Positions 45,879-54,651 of a stretch of DNA of 64,000 nucleotides are shown here, one piece after another. Both the position numbers and the translations under genes were made by a program. A model generated the notes under the pieces. The model did not search any database. It saw only the letters and a list, made by a program, of their open reading frames with translations, and had not been told where the DNA came from. This DNA is from an uncultured Phocaeicola sp. (GTDB lineage Bacteria; Bacteroidota; Bacteroidia; Bacteroidales; Bacteroidaceae): positions 62,001 to 126,000 of the forward strand of contig CALUET010000003.1 of NCBI GenBank assembly GCA_944319745.1, written 5' to 3'. Positions within the stretch are counted from its first letter, which is position 1. Each line of letters begins with the position of its first letter.

Positions 45879-46976
45879 TCAGATGGTTTTTCTCAGTCCG
45901 CGAACGCGGTCGTTGTTTTGTAAGCCTTGTTTTATCTCAATCTTTATACCGTCGCTTATGCCGGTTTCTACGGAATGCCGCTCAAACTTTTGTTTGTGAA
46001 GGCTGTCCGTCAGGACATACACAAAGGTTGAATCACCTTCGTATTCTACGGCACTTTCGGGAACGGCCAGCACATTGTGGACTTCATCGAGTGTCATTTC
46101 TGCATTGGCACTGTATCCCGAACGGATGGTGATGCTGTCGGGGATGGTGATGGCCGCCTTTATTTCAAACTGGTTAGCGCCGTTGTTGGCAATGCTTTTC
46201 GGGGAAATGTATTCCAAAGTGGCATTGAATTTCATGTTTTGCAGGGCACCCAATGTGATTATTACGGGGATGCCTTCATGGATACGTCCCACTTCTGTTT
46301 CATCAATATTGCCTCGGAATATCAGATCGCTCATGTCGGCCACGGTGGCTATCGTCGTTCCGTCGTTGAAAGTATTGCTCATGATGACCGAATTTCCTAC
46401 TTTGATGGGAACGTCCAATATCAGCCCCGTAATGGTGGAACGAATTAAAGTGCTGCTGAAAGAGGCGCTGCTTTTGGTAATTCCCTCCTTAACGATTTCC
46501 AGATTATCTTTTGCTGCCTGCAGTTCCTCGCGGGCTTGTTGGGTAGACAAGAGCGTCTGTTCGTATTCTTCATCGCTTACGAGCTTGTCTTTATAGAGTT
46601 TTTCCATTCTTCCCAGGTCGATCTCTGCCTGCTTCCCATTCATTTCGGCAAGGCGTACACGGCTTTCGGCTGCATTCAGTGTCCCCAGCTCCGGGATGAC
46701 TTTTACTTTTGCGATGACTTCTCCTTCTTCAACTTTTTCTCCGGCTTCCTTGTAAACTTCGGAAATGATGCCGGAGATTTGCGGCTTGATTGCAACTTCG
46801 TCGCGCGGTTCAACCTTGCCCGTGGCAATGGTAGTCAGTTTCAAGTCGGTAGTTTCTACCGGCAAAATTTCATAAACAATTTCTTCCGGTTGTGATTTTT
46901 GGTAGAGGAAAACAAATGTTCCCACGAAGATTAAGGCAACTAACGCCAAAACAATTAGTTTGATATACTTTTTCAT
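45879..46976 (-). CDS. Periplasmic adaptor (MacA/HlyD family) of a tripartite efflux pump
   Basis: A 365-residue membrane-fusion protein with one N-terminal membrane anchor, a lipoyl-like domain (KVEPRDEVAIKPQISGIISE, then GEKVEEGEVIAKVKV), a long coiled-coil hairpin around residues 90-170 and a beta-barrel domain. It links the inner-membrane permeases to TolC and lies between them in the operon. Confidence 0.93.
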   Translation of the reverse strand: MKKYIKLIVLALVALIFVGTFVFLYQKSQPEEIVYEILPVETTDLKLTTIATGKVEPRDEVAIKPQISGIISEVYKEAGEKVEEGEVIAKVKVIPELGTLNAAESRVRLAEMNGKQAEIDLGRMEKLYKDKLVSDEEYEQTLLSTQQAREELQAAKDNLEIVKEGITKSSASFSSTLIRSTITGLILDVPIKVGNSVIMSNTFNDGTTIATVADMSDLIFRGNIDETEVGRIHEGIPVIITLGALQNMKFNATLEYISPKSIANNGANQFEIKAAITIPDSITIRSGYSANAEMTLDEVHNVLAVPESAVEYEGDSTFVYVLTDSLHKQKFERHSVETGISDGIKIEIKQGLQNNDRVRGLRKTI

Positions 46977-47011
46977 ATCTCAGTTAATAATGTTATTTCT
47001 TGATAAATGAT

Positions 47012-48256
47012 TTATTCGTCTCGTATGGCATCGATGGGCTTTATGGCCATGGCCCGGTATGCAGGAGCCAGTCCGGCCAGAAGACCGAGGACACCCACAA
47101 GGACACATGTGCCGATTGCTTCCCAGAAACCGATTTGAAAGTGCGTGGGAGAGAGCGGGGTTGATGTGCCCTGTTCTACAACGCTTAGTACAAATACGGC
47201 AAACAGAATGCCGAGCATGCCGGAAATTCCCGTCAGGACAATACTTTCAGACAGTATTTGTTGCAGAATATCTCCGGGACGGGCTCCGATGGCTCTGCGT
47301 ATGCCGATCTCGGTTGTCCGCTCTTTTACGGTTACCATCATGATATTGCTTACTCCGATAGCGCTCGCAAGCAGACATCCCAATCCCACTAACCAGCTTA
47401 GAACACGTATGCCTTTAAACAGATTGTCTACCATAGAGAATATGGCTTCTGCATTCATGTTCATGACTGCTTGGCTGTCATCAGGGTGAATCATGTGGGC
47501 TTTTTTGATTACCTGCTCTATTTTTTTCTCTACTTCGCTGACGGAATATCCTTTTTTTACCGTATAAGAGAGGAGTTCTATCCGTTGTCCCATGTTATAA
47601 TTCATCTGTAATGTGGTGAAAGGTATGCTGACGGATGTTTCCGGAAGGCCTTGTATAGACTGTGTTCCTACCGCACTGCTGACACCGATAATCCGGTAAT
47701 AAATGCCGTTTATCTCGATGAATTTGCCGCACGGATTCCCTTTTTCGGGGAAAAGCGTTTCGTAAATCCGGTATCCGATTACACAAACCTTCCGGTTCTC
47801 GCGTACATCGAACTCGTTTAAATACCTTCCCATGCATATTTTCGGGTCTTCTATAGCCTTGTATTCAGGGAAAAGTCCTTTCAAGGTTCCCGAGAACGTA
47901 TGCTCTTCATAGTTGATGTTTACTCCCCATTGTGTGTTGTTTGCCGTAATGATATCCACTTCAGGCACACTTTTGCGGACACGTTCGATGTCTTTGTTTT
48001 CCAAGTTCCAAGTCCTTCCCTGCTGAAAACCTTTGTAAGCTTTTTCAGTGGGGTTGGCAAACATGAAACCGGAGTTTGTGGCGAAACCCTCAAAACCTTG
48101 TGAAAGTAAGTCTTTCATTCCTTTGGCTCCGCCCATCAGTGCGATAAGCATAAAGATTCCCCAGAAGATACCGAAGGCGGTAAGCAGGCTTCGCGTCTTG
48201 TTCCTTGTAAGGGCAACCAGTATCTCTTCCCATGTATCTAAGTCGATTCTTTTCAT
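47012..48256 (-). CDS. MacB-like ABC transporter permease (second copy)
   Basis: A 414-residue FtsX/MacB-type permease with one N-terminal helix (SLLTAFGIFWGIFMLIALMG), a large periplasmic MacB-PCD domain and three C-terminal helices. The motif VSNIMMVTVKERTTEIGIRR AI (given with a break) is characteristic. No ATPase domain is fused, unlike E. coli MacB. It follows the sister permease by 3 bases and is probably its heterodimer partner. Confidence 0.92.
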   Translation of the reverse strand: MKRIDLDTWEEILVALTRNKTRSLLTAFGIFWGIFMLIALMGGAKGMKDLLSQGFEGFATNSGFMFANPTEKAYKGFQQGRTWNLENKDIERVRKSVPEVDIITANNTQWGVNINYEEHTFSGTLKGLFPEYKAIEDPKICMGRYLNEFDVRENRKVCVIGYRIYETLFPEKGNPCGKFIEINGIYYRIIGVSSAVGTQSIQGLPETSVSIPFTTLQMNYNMGQRIELLSYTVKKGYSVSEVEKKIEQVIKKAHMIHPDDSQAVMNMNAEAIFSMVDNLFKGIRVLSWLVGLGCLLASAIGVSNIMMVTVKERTTEIGIRRAIGARPGDILQQILSESIVLTGISGMLGILFAVFVLSVVEQGTSTPLSPTHFQIGFWEAIGTCVLVGVLGLLAGLAPAYRAMAIKPIDAIRDE

Positions 48257-48259
48257 AAA

Positions 48260-49510
48260 CTAATTGGCTCTAAGTGCGTCTATCGGTCGTATTTTTATTG
48301 CTTTCAGTGCAGGAAACAGTCCGGCCAGCGTGCCGGCTATAATTAAAGTCAGTGTTGCTTGTATGGCAATTCCCATATCTACTGTAGGATCTTTGAATAC
48401 AGTTACGGAGGCTACTCCGATATCCATGACCTCTTTTCCCGCCACAATATTCATATATTCCGTTACACCAATGCCTGCAACCATGCCGATGTATCCGAAA
48501 ATGGTGGTGATTGCAATACTTTCCGAAATAATCAGCCACAAGATTGAAGACGGCTTGGCTCCGATAGCCTTGCGTATCCCGAATTCGTGGGTGCGTTCAC
48601 GCACGGTTATCAGCATGATATTGCTGACGCCCACGATTCCGCTAAGCAAAGTAAAGATTCCTATGACCCAAATGGCGATATGTAAAATATTTGTGGCGGT
48701 TTGTTGTTGCAGATAGTTACTGAACCTGTTCCACATCCAAATGGCACCTTCGTCGGTCGGGGCGAATTGTTTCTTCAGTCCGATGGCTTTTCTGTAATCT
48801 CTTTCAAATTGCGTGTTTTTGACTTCATTGGTAAGACCTTTGGTAACAAAGGTGAGATTGTCTATCGTATCTCCCTTATTATATACCGATTGCATGGTGG
48901 AAAATGGAATCAATATCGTGGGAGAAAAAGTATCGAAGTTGTCGTATATGCCGACAATCCGGTATATTACCCCCTGTGCATTGACGTATTTCCCCAAAGG
49001 ATCGGTCTTCGGGAACAGAGTTTCCGCCGGTTCTCTGTGAAGGACGGCTACTTTGCTCTGTTCTCTGATGTCGCGTTCATTGATAAAACGTCCGCGCAGC
49101 ATCTCGAAAGCTTCCAGGTCGGGGTAGTTAGGGAAGACACCGTTTATCGTGAGTGTCACCTTTTCTTTTCTATATGTAATGATTGTGTTGTCTCTTCCTG
49201 TGGTTGCTCCGGCGGTAATGACGTTTTCGGGAAAATGTTCTTCGGTGAACTTCCGGTCGTCTCCTCTCAATATAATCCGCCGGTTTTCGTTTAAACCCTT
49301 ATAGGGTTTGGTCGTGTATCCCGGAAAAATCTTTATCGAATTCATTTTCATGTTTCCGGATTGTCCTTCAAAGGCATGGAGTATTCCGTTCCCGGCTCCT
49401 AATAAGACGATCAACATAAAGATACCCCATGCAACGGATAAGCCCGTGAGTGCCGTGCGCAACTTGTTGCGTCTGATTGTTCCGTATATTTCTTGTATTA
49501 GATCAAGCAT
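48260..49510 (-). CDS. MacB-like ABC transporter permease (first copy)
   Basis: A 416-residue permease with the same layout as the next gene (ALTGLSVAWGIFMLIVLLG at the N terminus; VSNIMLITVRERTHEFGIRK near residue 290). The pair differs enough to suggest a heterodimer. It is 13 bases after the ATPase. Confidence 0.92.
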   Translation of the reverse strand: MLDLIQEIYGTIRRNKLRTALTGLSVAWGIFMLIVLLGAGNGILHAFEGQSGNMKMNSIKIFPGYTTKPYKGLNENRRIILRGDDRKFTEEHFPENVITAGATTGRDNTIITYRKEKVTLTINGVFPNYPDLEAFEMLRGRFINERDIREQSKVAVLHREPAETLFPKTDPLGKYVNAQGVIYRIVGIYDNFDTFSPTILIPFSTMQSVYNKGDTIDNLTFVTKGLTNEVKNTQFERDYRKAIGLKKQFAPTDEGAIWMWNRFSNYLQQQTATNILHIAIWVIGIFTLLSGIVGVSNIMLITVRERTHEFGIRKAIGAKPSSILWLIISESIAITTIFGYIGMVAGIGVTEYMNIVAGKEVMDIGVASVTVFKDPTVDMGIAIQATLTLIIAGTLAGLFPALKAIKIRPIDALRAN

Positions 49511-49523
49511 AAGTTTTTCCGAT

Positions 49524-50243
49524 TTATTTCATTATACCGTTTGTGCCAAAGAGGGAAGCCGTATGGTCGATGTTGTTCTCTATTCTTTCAATCAGGCCGT
49601 CTTTGATGTGAATAATCTTGTTTGTTTGATTTGCAACTCCGCTTTCGTGCGTAACCACGATGATGGTCAGACCTTCATTCTTGTGCAATTCTTTTAAAAT
49701 ATCCATAACTTCTATGGAAGTCTTGCTGTCCAATGCTCCGGTCGGTTCGTCCGCTAAGATGATTTGAGGCTTTGAAATCAGTGCGCGGGCGATGGCAACC
49801 CTTTGCTTTTGTCCGCCCGATAATTCGTTAGGCATGTGATGAGCCCATTCCTTCAACCCCAGCTTTTCGAGATATTCCATCGCCAAAGTGTTTCGTTTTT
49901 TTCGGCTGACTCCCTGATAGAAGAGCGGGAGTGCTACGTTTTCCATCGCGTTTTTAAAGGAAATCAGGTTGAACGATTGGAAAATGAACCCGATCATGCG
50001 GTTGCGATATTCGGCCGCTTTGGTCTCGCTAAGGTCTTTTATTAAGACATTGTTCAGGTAATATTCTCCGGAATCATAGTTGTCAAGAATCCCAAGAATG
50101 TTTAATAATGTAGATTTTCCCGAACCCGATGCTCCCATGATCGATATAAATTCTCCTTTTTCTACCGTTAGATTTATACCTTTCAATACGTGAAGCGGCG
50201 CCCCGTTATAGTAGGTTTTGTGAATGTTTTCCAAGCGTATCAT
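49524..50243 (-). CDS. ABC transporter ATP-binding protein of the MacB/LolD type
   Basis: A 239-residue ATPase with Walker A GASGSGKST, signature LSGGQKQRVAIARAL, Walker B ILADEPTGALD and switch histidine in VVTHESG. It is the first gene of the efflux operon; the two permeases, adaptor and TolC follow in order. Substrates of such pumps include peptides, macrolides and lipids, and none can be assigned here. Confidence 0.93.
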   Translation of the reverse strand: MIRLENIHKTYYNGAPLHVLKGINLTVEKGEFISIMGASGSGKSTLLNILGILDNYDSGEYYLNNVLIKDLSETKAAEYRNRMIGFIFQSFNLISFKNAMENVALPLFYQGVSRKKRNTLAMEYLEKLGLKEWAHHMPNELSGGQKQRVAIARALISKPQIILADEPTGALDSKTSIEVMDILKELHKNEGLTIIVVTHESGVANQTNKIIHIKDGLIERIENNIDHTASLFGTNGIMK

Positions 50244-50291
50244 ATAAAATGCCCGATGCTTTGATTAATAATTTTATCAGTTAGACGGAAA

Positions 50292-50323
50292 CAAACGTAA
50301 AAAGTTACGGGGAAAGATACAAA
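50292..50323 (-). promoter_or_regulatory. Promoter of the efflux operon
   Basis: On the minus strand TTTG (CAAA at 50320-50323), 20 bases, TACGTTTG (CAAACGTA at 50292-50299). This is a full match to the Bacteroides consensus, 48 bases upstream of the ATG at 50243. Confidence 0.85.
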
Positions 50324-50338
50324 TAAAATTGGTAAAAA

Positions 50339-50370
50339 TTTGCGAGGTTATTTCGTATTCCTTACATTTG
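50339..50370 (+). promoter_or_regulatory. Promoter of the glucokinase gene
   Basis: TTTG at 50339-50342, 20 bases, TACATTTG at 50363-50370, a full match. It lies 34 bases before the ATG at 50405 and only 15 bases from the -33 box of the divergent efflux promoter. Confidence 0.87.
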
Positions 50371-50404
50371 TCGAAATTAATTAACCCTAAATAAAGAAAT
50401 TGTC

Positions 50405-51379
50405 ATGACTATAAACATGGAAAGACCCTACGTTGTAGGTATGGATATCGGCGGGACAAACACCGTGTTCGGCGTAGTTGATTCTCGAGGAAACGTGTTG
50501 GCTTCAGACTCGGTTAAGACGCAGAACTTTGAGAAAGTTGAAGATTATGTAGATGCAATTTGCAAAAAACTTGTGCCTCTTTTGGAACCGTTTGGCGGTG
50601 TAGATAAGATAAAAGGAATGGGAGTTGGCGCACCAAATGGTAATTATTATAAGGGAACCATAGAGTTTGCTCCCAATCTTCCGTGGAAAGGAATTATTCC
50701 TTTGGCTGAAATGTTCGAGGAAAAGTTAGGCATTCCTACCGCTCTTACCAACGATGCGAATGCGGCTGCTATTGGTGAAATGACTTATGGAGCGGCACGC
50801 GGATTGAAAGATTTTATCATGATTACGCTGGGAACCGGAGTAGGAAGCGGCATTGTTATCAATGGTCAGTTGGTATATGGTCATGATGGTTTTGCCGGCG
50901 AATTGGGACACGTAATAGTGGAGCGTGACGGACGTACCTGCGGCTGTGGTCGCAAAGGCTGCCTGGAAGCATATTGTTCGGCTACGGGTGTGGCTCGTAC
51001 AGCGCGCGAACTTTTGATAGCTCGTTCCGAACCCAGCTTGTTAAGAAACATACCGGCTGAGGAAATCCAGTCGAAAGATGTTTACGACGCAGCCGTTAAA
51101 GGAGACAAATTGGCGCAGGAAATCTTCGACTATACGGGCACGATTCTGGGACGTACTATGGCCGATTTCATTGCTTTCTCAAGTCCCGAGGCTATCATCC
51201 TCTTCGGCGGTTTGGCAAAATCCGGCGATTATCTCATGAACCCGATAAAGAAAGCGCTTAATGAGAACATATTAAAAATCTATGCGGGTAAGACAAAAAT
51301 CTTGCTTTCACAGTTAAAAGATGCAGATGCTGCCGTGTTGGGGGCAAGTGCATTAGGCTGGGAAGTAAGAGATAATTAA
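50405..51379 (+). CDS. ROK-family glucokinase
   Basis: A 324-residue sugar kinase. The phosphate motif is MDIGGTNTVFGVVD (residues 14-27), with LTNDANAAAIGE and the ROK zinc signature CGCGRKGCLEAY. It phosphorylates glucose or a related hexose with ATP in the cytosol. The start may be ATG 50405 or 50417; the second gives MERPYVVGMDIGG. A strong terminator follows. It is probably monocistronic. Confidence 0.92.
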   Translation: MTINMERPYVVGMDIGGTNTVFGVVDSRGNVLASDSVKTQNFEKVEDYVDAICKKLVPLLEPFGGVDKIKGMGVGAPNGNYYKGTIEFAPNLPWKGIIPLAEMFEEKLGIPTALTNDANAAAIGEMTYGAARGLKDFIMITLGTGVGSGIVINGQLVYGHDGFAGELGHVIVERDGRTCGCGRKGCLEAYCSATGVARTARELLIARSEPSLLRNIPAEEIQSKDVYDAAVKGDKLAQEIFDYTGTILGRTMADFIAFSSPEAIILFGGLAKSGDYLMNPIKKALNENILKIYAGKTKILLSQLKDADAAVLGASALGWEVRDN

Positions 51380-51415
51380 GCATTATCCGTGATAAACAAT
51401 AACATTTGTTGAAAG

Positions 51416-51455
51416 AACGGCCGTATTCCTCAGGGGATACGGCCGTTTTGTTTTT
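51416..51455 (+). terminator. Terminator after glucokinase
   Basis: AACGGCCGTAT (51416-51426) pairs with ATACGGCCGTT (51437-51447), extended by a wobble and two further pairs, followed by TTGTTTTTG. Confidence 0.9.
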
Positions 51456-51555
51456 GTGTAAAGTTCGGGAACTTTCAGAAAAACATTTCGACTTTTGGGA
51501 CAAAGAGCGAGGACAGATTTATCTGTAAAAATAGTTTAAAATGAAAAATAGTTAC

Positions 51556-51563
51556 TATCTTTG
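51556..51563 (+). promoter_or_regulatory. -7 element of fabI
   Basis: TATCTTTG at 51556-51563, 25 bases before the ATG at 51589. A fully matching -33 TTTG is not found at 19-21 bases; TTTA at 51535-51538 is 17 bases away. Confidence 0.6.
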
Positions 51564-51588
51564 CCCCAAATACATAAGTTGAAAAGGT

Positions 51589-52446
51589 ATGAGTTATAAT
51601 TTGTTGAAAGGTAAGAAAGGTATTGTTTTCGGAGCATTGAACGCGCAGTCTATTGCATGGAAGGTAGCGGAAAAAGCTGTTGAAGAAGGCGCGAGGATAA
51701 CTTTGTCGAATACTCCGGTTGCCGTTAGGATGGGGGAAGTATCAGAATTAGCCGAAAAGTTGAACTGTGAGGTGATTCCTGCCGATGCAACGAGTGTGGA
51801 AGATTTGGAAAACGTCTTTAAACGTTCTATGGAAGTTTTGGGCGGAAAGGTTGATTTTGTCTTACATTCTATCGGAATGTCGCCGAATGTTCGTAAGAAA
51901 CGTACTTATGATGACTTGGATTACGACCTGTTGAGTAAGACATTGGACATATCGGCCATCTCATTTCATAAGATGATTCAGACGGCAAAGAAGCTGAATG
52001 CCATCAATGATTACGGCTCGATTCTTGCATTGAGTTACGTTGCTGCACAAAGAACGTTCTATGGTTATAACGATATGGCCGACGCAAAAGCATTATTGGA
52101 GTCCATCGCTCGCAGTTTTGGCTACATCTATGGCAGGGAACATCACGTTCGAATCAATACGATTTCGCAATCGCCTACCATCACGACCGCCGGTTCGGGA
52201 GTGAAAGGTATGGACAAATTGTTTGATTTTTCCAACCGTATGTCTCCATTGGGGAACGCTTCTGCCGATGAATGTGCGGATTATTGCATTGTAATGTTCT
52301 CTGATTTGACGCGGAAGGTGACGATGCAGAACCTGTATCATGACGGCGGATTCTCAAGTGTGGGCATGAGTTTGCGGGCAATGGCCACATACGAGAAAGG
52401 ATTAGACGAATACAAAGACGAAAACGGAAATATTATTTACGGATAA
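51589..52446 (+). CDS. fabI: Enoyl-[acyl-carrier-protein] reductase (NADH), FabI
   Basis: A 285-residue short-chain dehydrogenase that completes each round of fatty acid elongation. The cofactor region is GALNAQSIAWKVAEKAVEEG, with VLHSIGMSPN. The FabI active-site spacing is seen in SYVAAQRTFYGYNDMADAKA (Tyr and Lys). It is longer than E. coli FabI (262), as is usual in this phylum. The GldB-like gene starts 10 bases later. Confidence 0.94.
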   Translation: MSYNLLKGKKGIVFGALNAQSIAWKVAEKAVEEGARITLSNTPVAVRMGEVSELAEKLNCEVIPADATSVEDLENVFKRSMEVLGGKVDFVLHSIGMSPNVRKKRTYDDLDYDLLSKTLDISAISFHKMIQTAKKLNAINDYGSILALSYVAAQRTFYGYNDMADAKALLESIARSFGYIYGREHHVRINTISQSPTITTAGSGVKGMDKLFDFSNRMSPLGNASADECADYCIVMFSDLTRKVTMQNLYHDGGFSSVGMSLRAMATYEKGLDEYKDENGNIIYG

Positions 52447-52456
52447 ATTTCTTTTT

Positions 52457-53446
52457 ATGAAGACCTTTATCTCTATATTGTTGATGATAATCATGTGCAC
52501 TGCCTGTCAGTTTGACTTGCGGAAAGAGGATGCTTCGTCTGCAAATGTGGAGATAAAGGTTTCCCGTTATGACCATCTGCAATACGAAGCAACGGTTCTA
52601 AACAGCGTTTCTGCACTGCAAAAGATGAATTTGGATTTTCCGAGGGCCACGAAATTGCTGATAGAAGACGTGCTTGTCATCGGAAATGTTAACGATGCGG
52701 AAATAAACGAACGGTTATGCGCATATTATTCAGACACGGTCTTGGTTCGTTTGATGGAAGATGCTTTGGCCAAATATGAAGATATGTCTTTCATAGAAAA
52801 AGGATTGACCAACGGATTCAAGGCGTTGAAAAAGGAAATTCCCGATATTCCTGTTCCTAAAGTTTATTCTCAGATTTCGGCATTGAACCAGTCGGTTGTG
52901 GTAGAAGACAGCCTGCTTGGCTTTAGTATCGATAAATATATGGGAGCAGATTATCCGTTGTATCGGAGATATTATTACGATTCGCAGCTCCGTTCAATGA
53001 CTCCTGATCGTATTTTGCCCGACTGCTTTACATATTATCTTTTCAGCCTTTACCCGTTTCATTGGGAAACCGGCTTTCGTACGCTCTTTGATATTATTTT
53101 ATACCGCGGGAAGATTAACTGGGTAGTCCGTCGGATTTTGGATATTGAATCGAATGAAGAGTTGATAGGTTATACGGAAGAAGAACGGGAATGGTGCAAG
53201 AAAAATAAAGAAAAGCTATGGGATTGGATGAAAATGCGAGGACATCTTACCAGTACCGATCCGATGGTTATTCGGGCTTATACCCATCCTGATCCGAATG
53301 TACTGTTTAAAGGAGAGAAAGTTCCTCCCCTTATTGGTCTGTGGTTAGGCACGGAATTGATAGGCGAATACATAAAAAAACATCCGGAGACAAGCATGAT
53401 CGAGCTGTTGGAACAGCAGGATTTCCGTGAATTATTAGAGAGATAA
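52457..53446 (+). CDS. GldB-like lipoprotein
   Basis: A 329-residue lipoprotein with a signal ending in CTACQ (Cys17 the likely lipidation site; Cys rather than Leu at -3). The body shows family features of gliding-motility protein GldB: IPDIPVPKVYSQISALNQSV, then LLGFSIDKYMGADYPLYRR near residue 155, and a C-terminal GLWLGTELIGEYIKKHPET. Bacteroidales of the gut do not glide, so its role here is unknown and may be structural in the envelope. It is followed after one base by an RsmI-like gene. Confidence 0.83.
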   Translation: MKTFISILLMIIMCTACQFDLRKEDASSANVEIKVSRYDHLQYEATVLNSVSALQKMNLDFPRATKLLIEDVLVIGNVNDAEINERLCAYYSDTVLVRLMEDALAKYEDMSFIEKGLTNGFKALKKEIPDIPVPKVYSQISALNQSVVVEDSLLGFSIDKYMGADYPLYRRYYYDSQLRSMTPDRILPDCFTYYLFSLYPFHWETGFRTLFDIILYRGKINWVVRRILDIESNEELIGYTEEEREWCKKNKEKLWDWMKMRGHLTSTDPMVIRAYTHPDPNVLFKGEKVPPLIGLWLGTELIGEYIKKHPETSMIELLEQQDFRELLER

Positions 53447-53447
53447 A

Positions 53448-54152
53448 ATGGAAACAGCACTGTATCTTCTGCCTGTCACCTTGGGCAACTCTCCGATAGA
53501 TAAGGTTCTTCCCGCATATAACAGAGAGATTATTCGGGGAATAAAGCATTTTATTGTGGAAAACGTGCGTTCGGCAAGACGCTTCCTTAAGCAGGTCGAT
53601 CCGGAAATAAACATAGATGAATTGCAGTTCTTCCCTTTGAATAAACATGTTTCTCCCGATGAAGTTTCGGGGTATCTGGCGCCTTTGCTTGACGGGAACC
53701 CGATGGGGGTAATATCGGAGGCCGGTTGTCCGGCGATAGCCGATCCGGGAGCCGACGTGGTGGCCATGGCGCAGCGGAAGGGACTTCGGGTAATTCCTCT
53801 GGTAGGGCCGTCGTCTATCCTGCTGTCGGTGATGGCTTCCGGTTTCAACGGCCAGAGCTTTGCTTTTCACGGATACCTTCCCATTGAAGCGTCCGACCGC
53901 ATCCGGCGCATAAAAGAACTGGAGCAACGCATTTATGCGGAGCATCAGACTCAGATATTCATCGAGACACCTTATCGGAACAACAAGATGGTGGAAGACC
54001 TTTTAAAGGCTTGTCGTCCGCAAACAAGGTTATGTATTGCCGCAAATATTACGTGCGATGACGAATACATCAAGACGCGCAGTATGAAAGAGTGGCGTGG
54101 AAAGGTTCCCGAATTGTCGAAAAAGCCTTGTATTTTCCTGATATATAAATAA
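53448..54152 (+). CDS. RsmI-like SAM-dependent methyltransferase (tetrapyrrole methylase fold)
   Basis: A 234-residue protein with the fold of RsmI, the 16S rRNA 2'-O-methyltransferase for C1402. Characteristic are VISEAGCPAIADPGADVV and VIPLVGPSSILLSVMASG. It is shorter than RsmI (about 280) and lacks its C-terminal part, so it may be a paralogue with another target. The ATG at 53448 lies just after the GldB-like stop. Confidence 0.85.
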   Translation: METALYLLPVTLGNSPIDKVLPAYNREIIRGIKHFIVENVRSARRFLKQVDPEINIDELQFFPLNKHVSPDEVSGYLAPLLDGNPMGVISEAGCPAIADPGADVVAMAQRKGLRVIPLVGPSSILLSVMASGFNGQSFAFHGYLPIEASDRIRRIKELEQRIYAEHQTQIFIETPYRNNKMVEDLLKACRPQTRLCIAANITCDDEYIKTRSMKEWRGKVPELSKKPCIFLIYK

Positions 54153-54157
54153 ACTGA

Positions 54158-54640
54158 TTACAGAATCCGTTCAAAATCGTAGATGTCGAGTCGGCGTCCG
54201 AACTTGTATCCTACTTCGTAAAAACGCGATACCTGTCGGAACCCGAGGGCTTCATGCAGTTTGACACTCGCTTCGTTTGGGACAGTGATACACGCGATAA
54301 GTGCATGCATGCCCGCTTCTTTGCAGGCATTGATCAGGGTGTCCATCAATTTGTGTCCGATTCCTTTCCCGCATTGGTCGTTTTTTAAGTAGATTGTCGT
54401 TTCGGCTGTGTTACTGTAAGCCTCTTTTTCTTTCCACTGGTGTGCGTAGCAATATCCCACAACTTCTCCATCCGTTTCATAAACGAAATACGGGTAATGT
54501 GAGGAAATTTGGCGAATGCGGTTGCGCATTTCCTCCTCGCTTACGGGAGAAGTTTCGAATGTGATGGTCGTATGCTCGATGTAAGTGTTGTAAATGTCCG
54601 CAATGTTTTTTGCATCTTCCGGAAGAACTTTTCTTATCAT
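54158..54640 (-). CDS. GNAT-family N-acetyltransferase, phosphinothricin acetyltransferase-like
   Basis: A 160-residue acetyltransferase. The start at 54640 (MIRKVLPEDAKNIADIYNTY) matches the family; the frame upstream overlaps lipA. Motif A is IYLKNDQCGKGIGHKLMDTL, and NEASVKLHEALGFRQVSRF follows, as in the PAT/YncA group. Substrates in this group include methionine sulfoximine-type amines, but the substrate here is unknown. It is the last gene of the dpp4-like, lipA set. Confidence 0.88.
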   Translation of the reverse strand: MIRKVLPEDAKNIADIYNTYIEHTTITFETSPVSEEEMRNRIRQISSHYPYFVYETDGEVVGYCYAHQWKEKEAYSNTAETTIYLKNDQCGKGIGHKLMDTLINACKEAGMHALIACITVPNEASVKLHEALGFRQVSRFYEVGYKFGRRLDIYDFERIL

Positions 54641-54651
54641 GATGCGATGTT

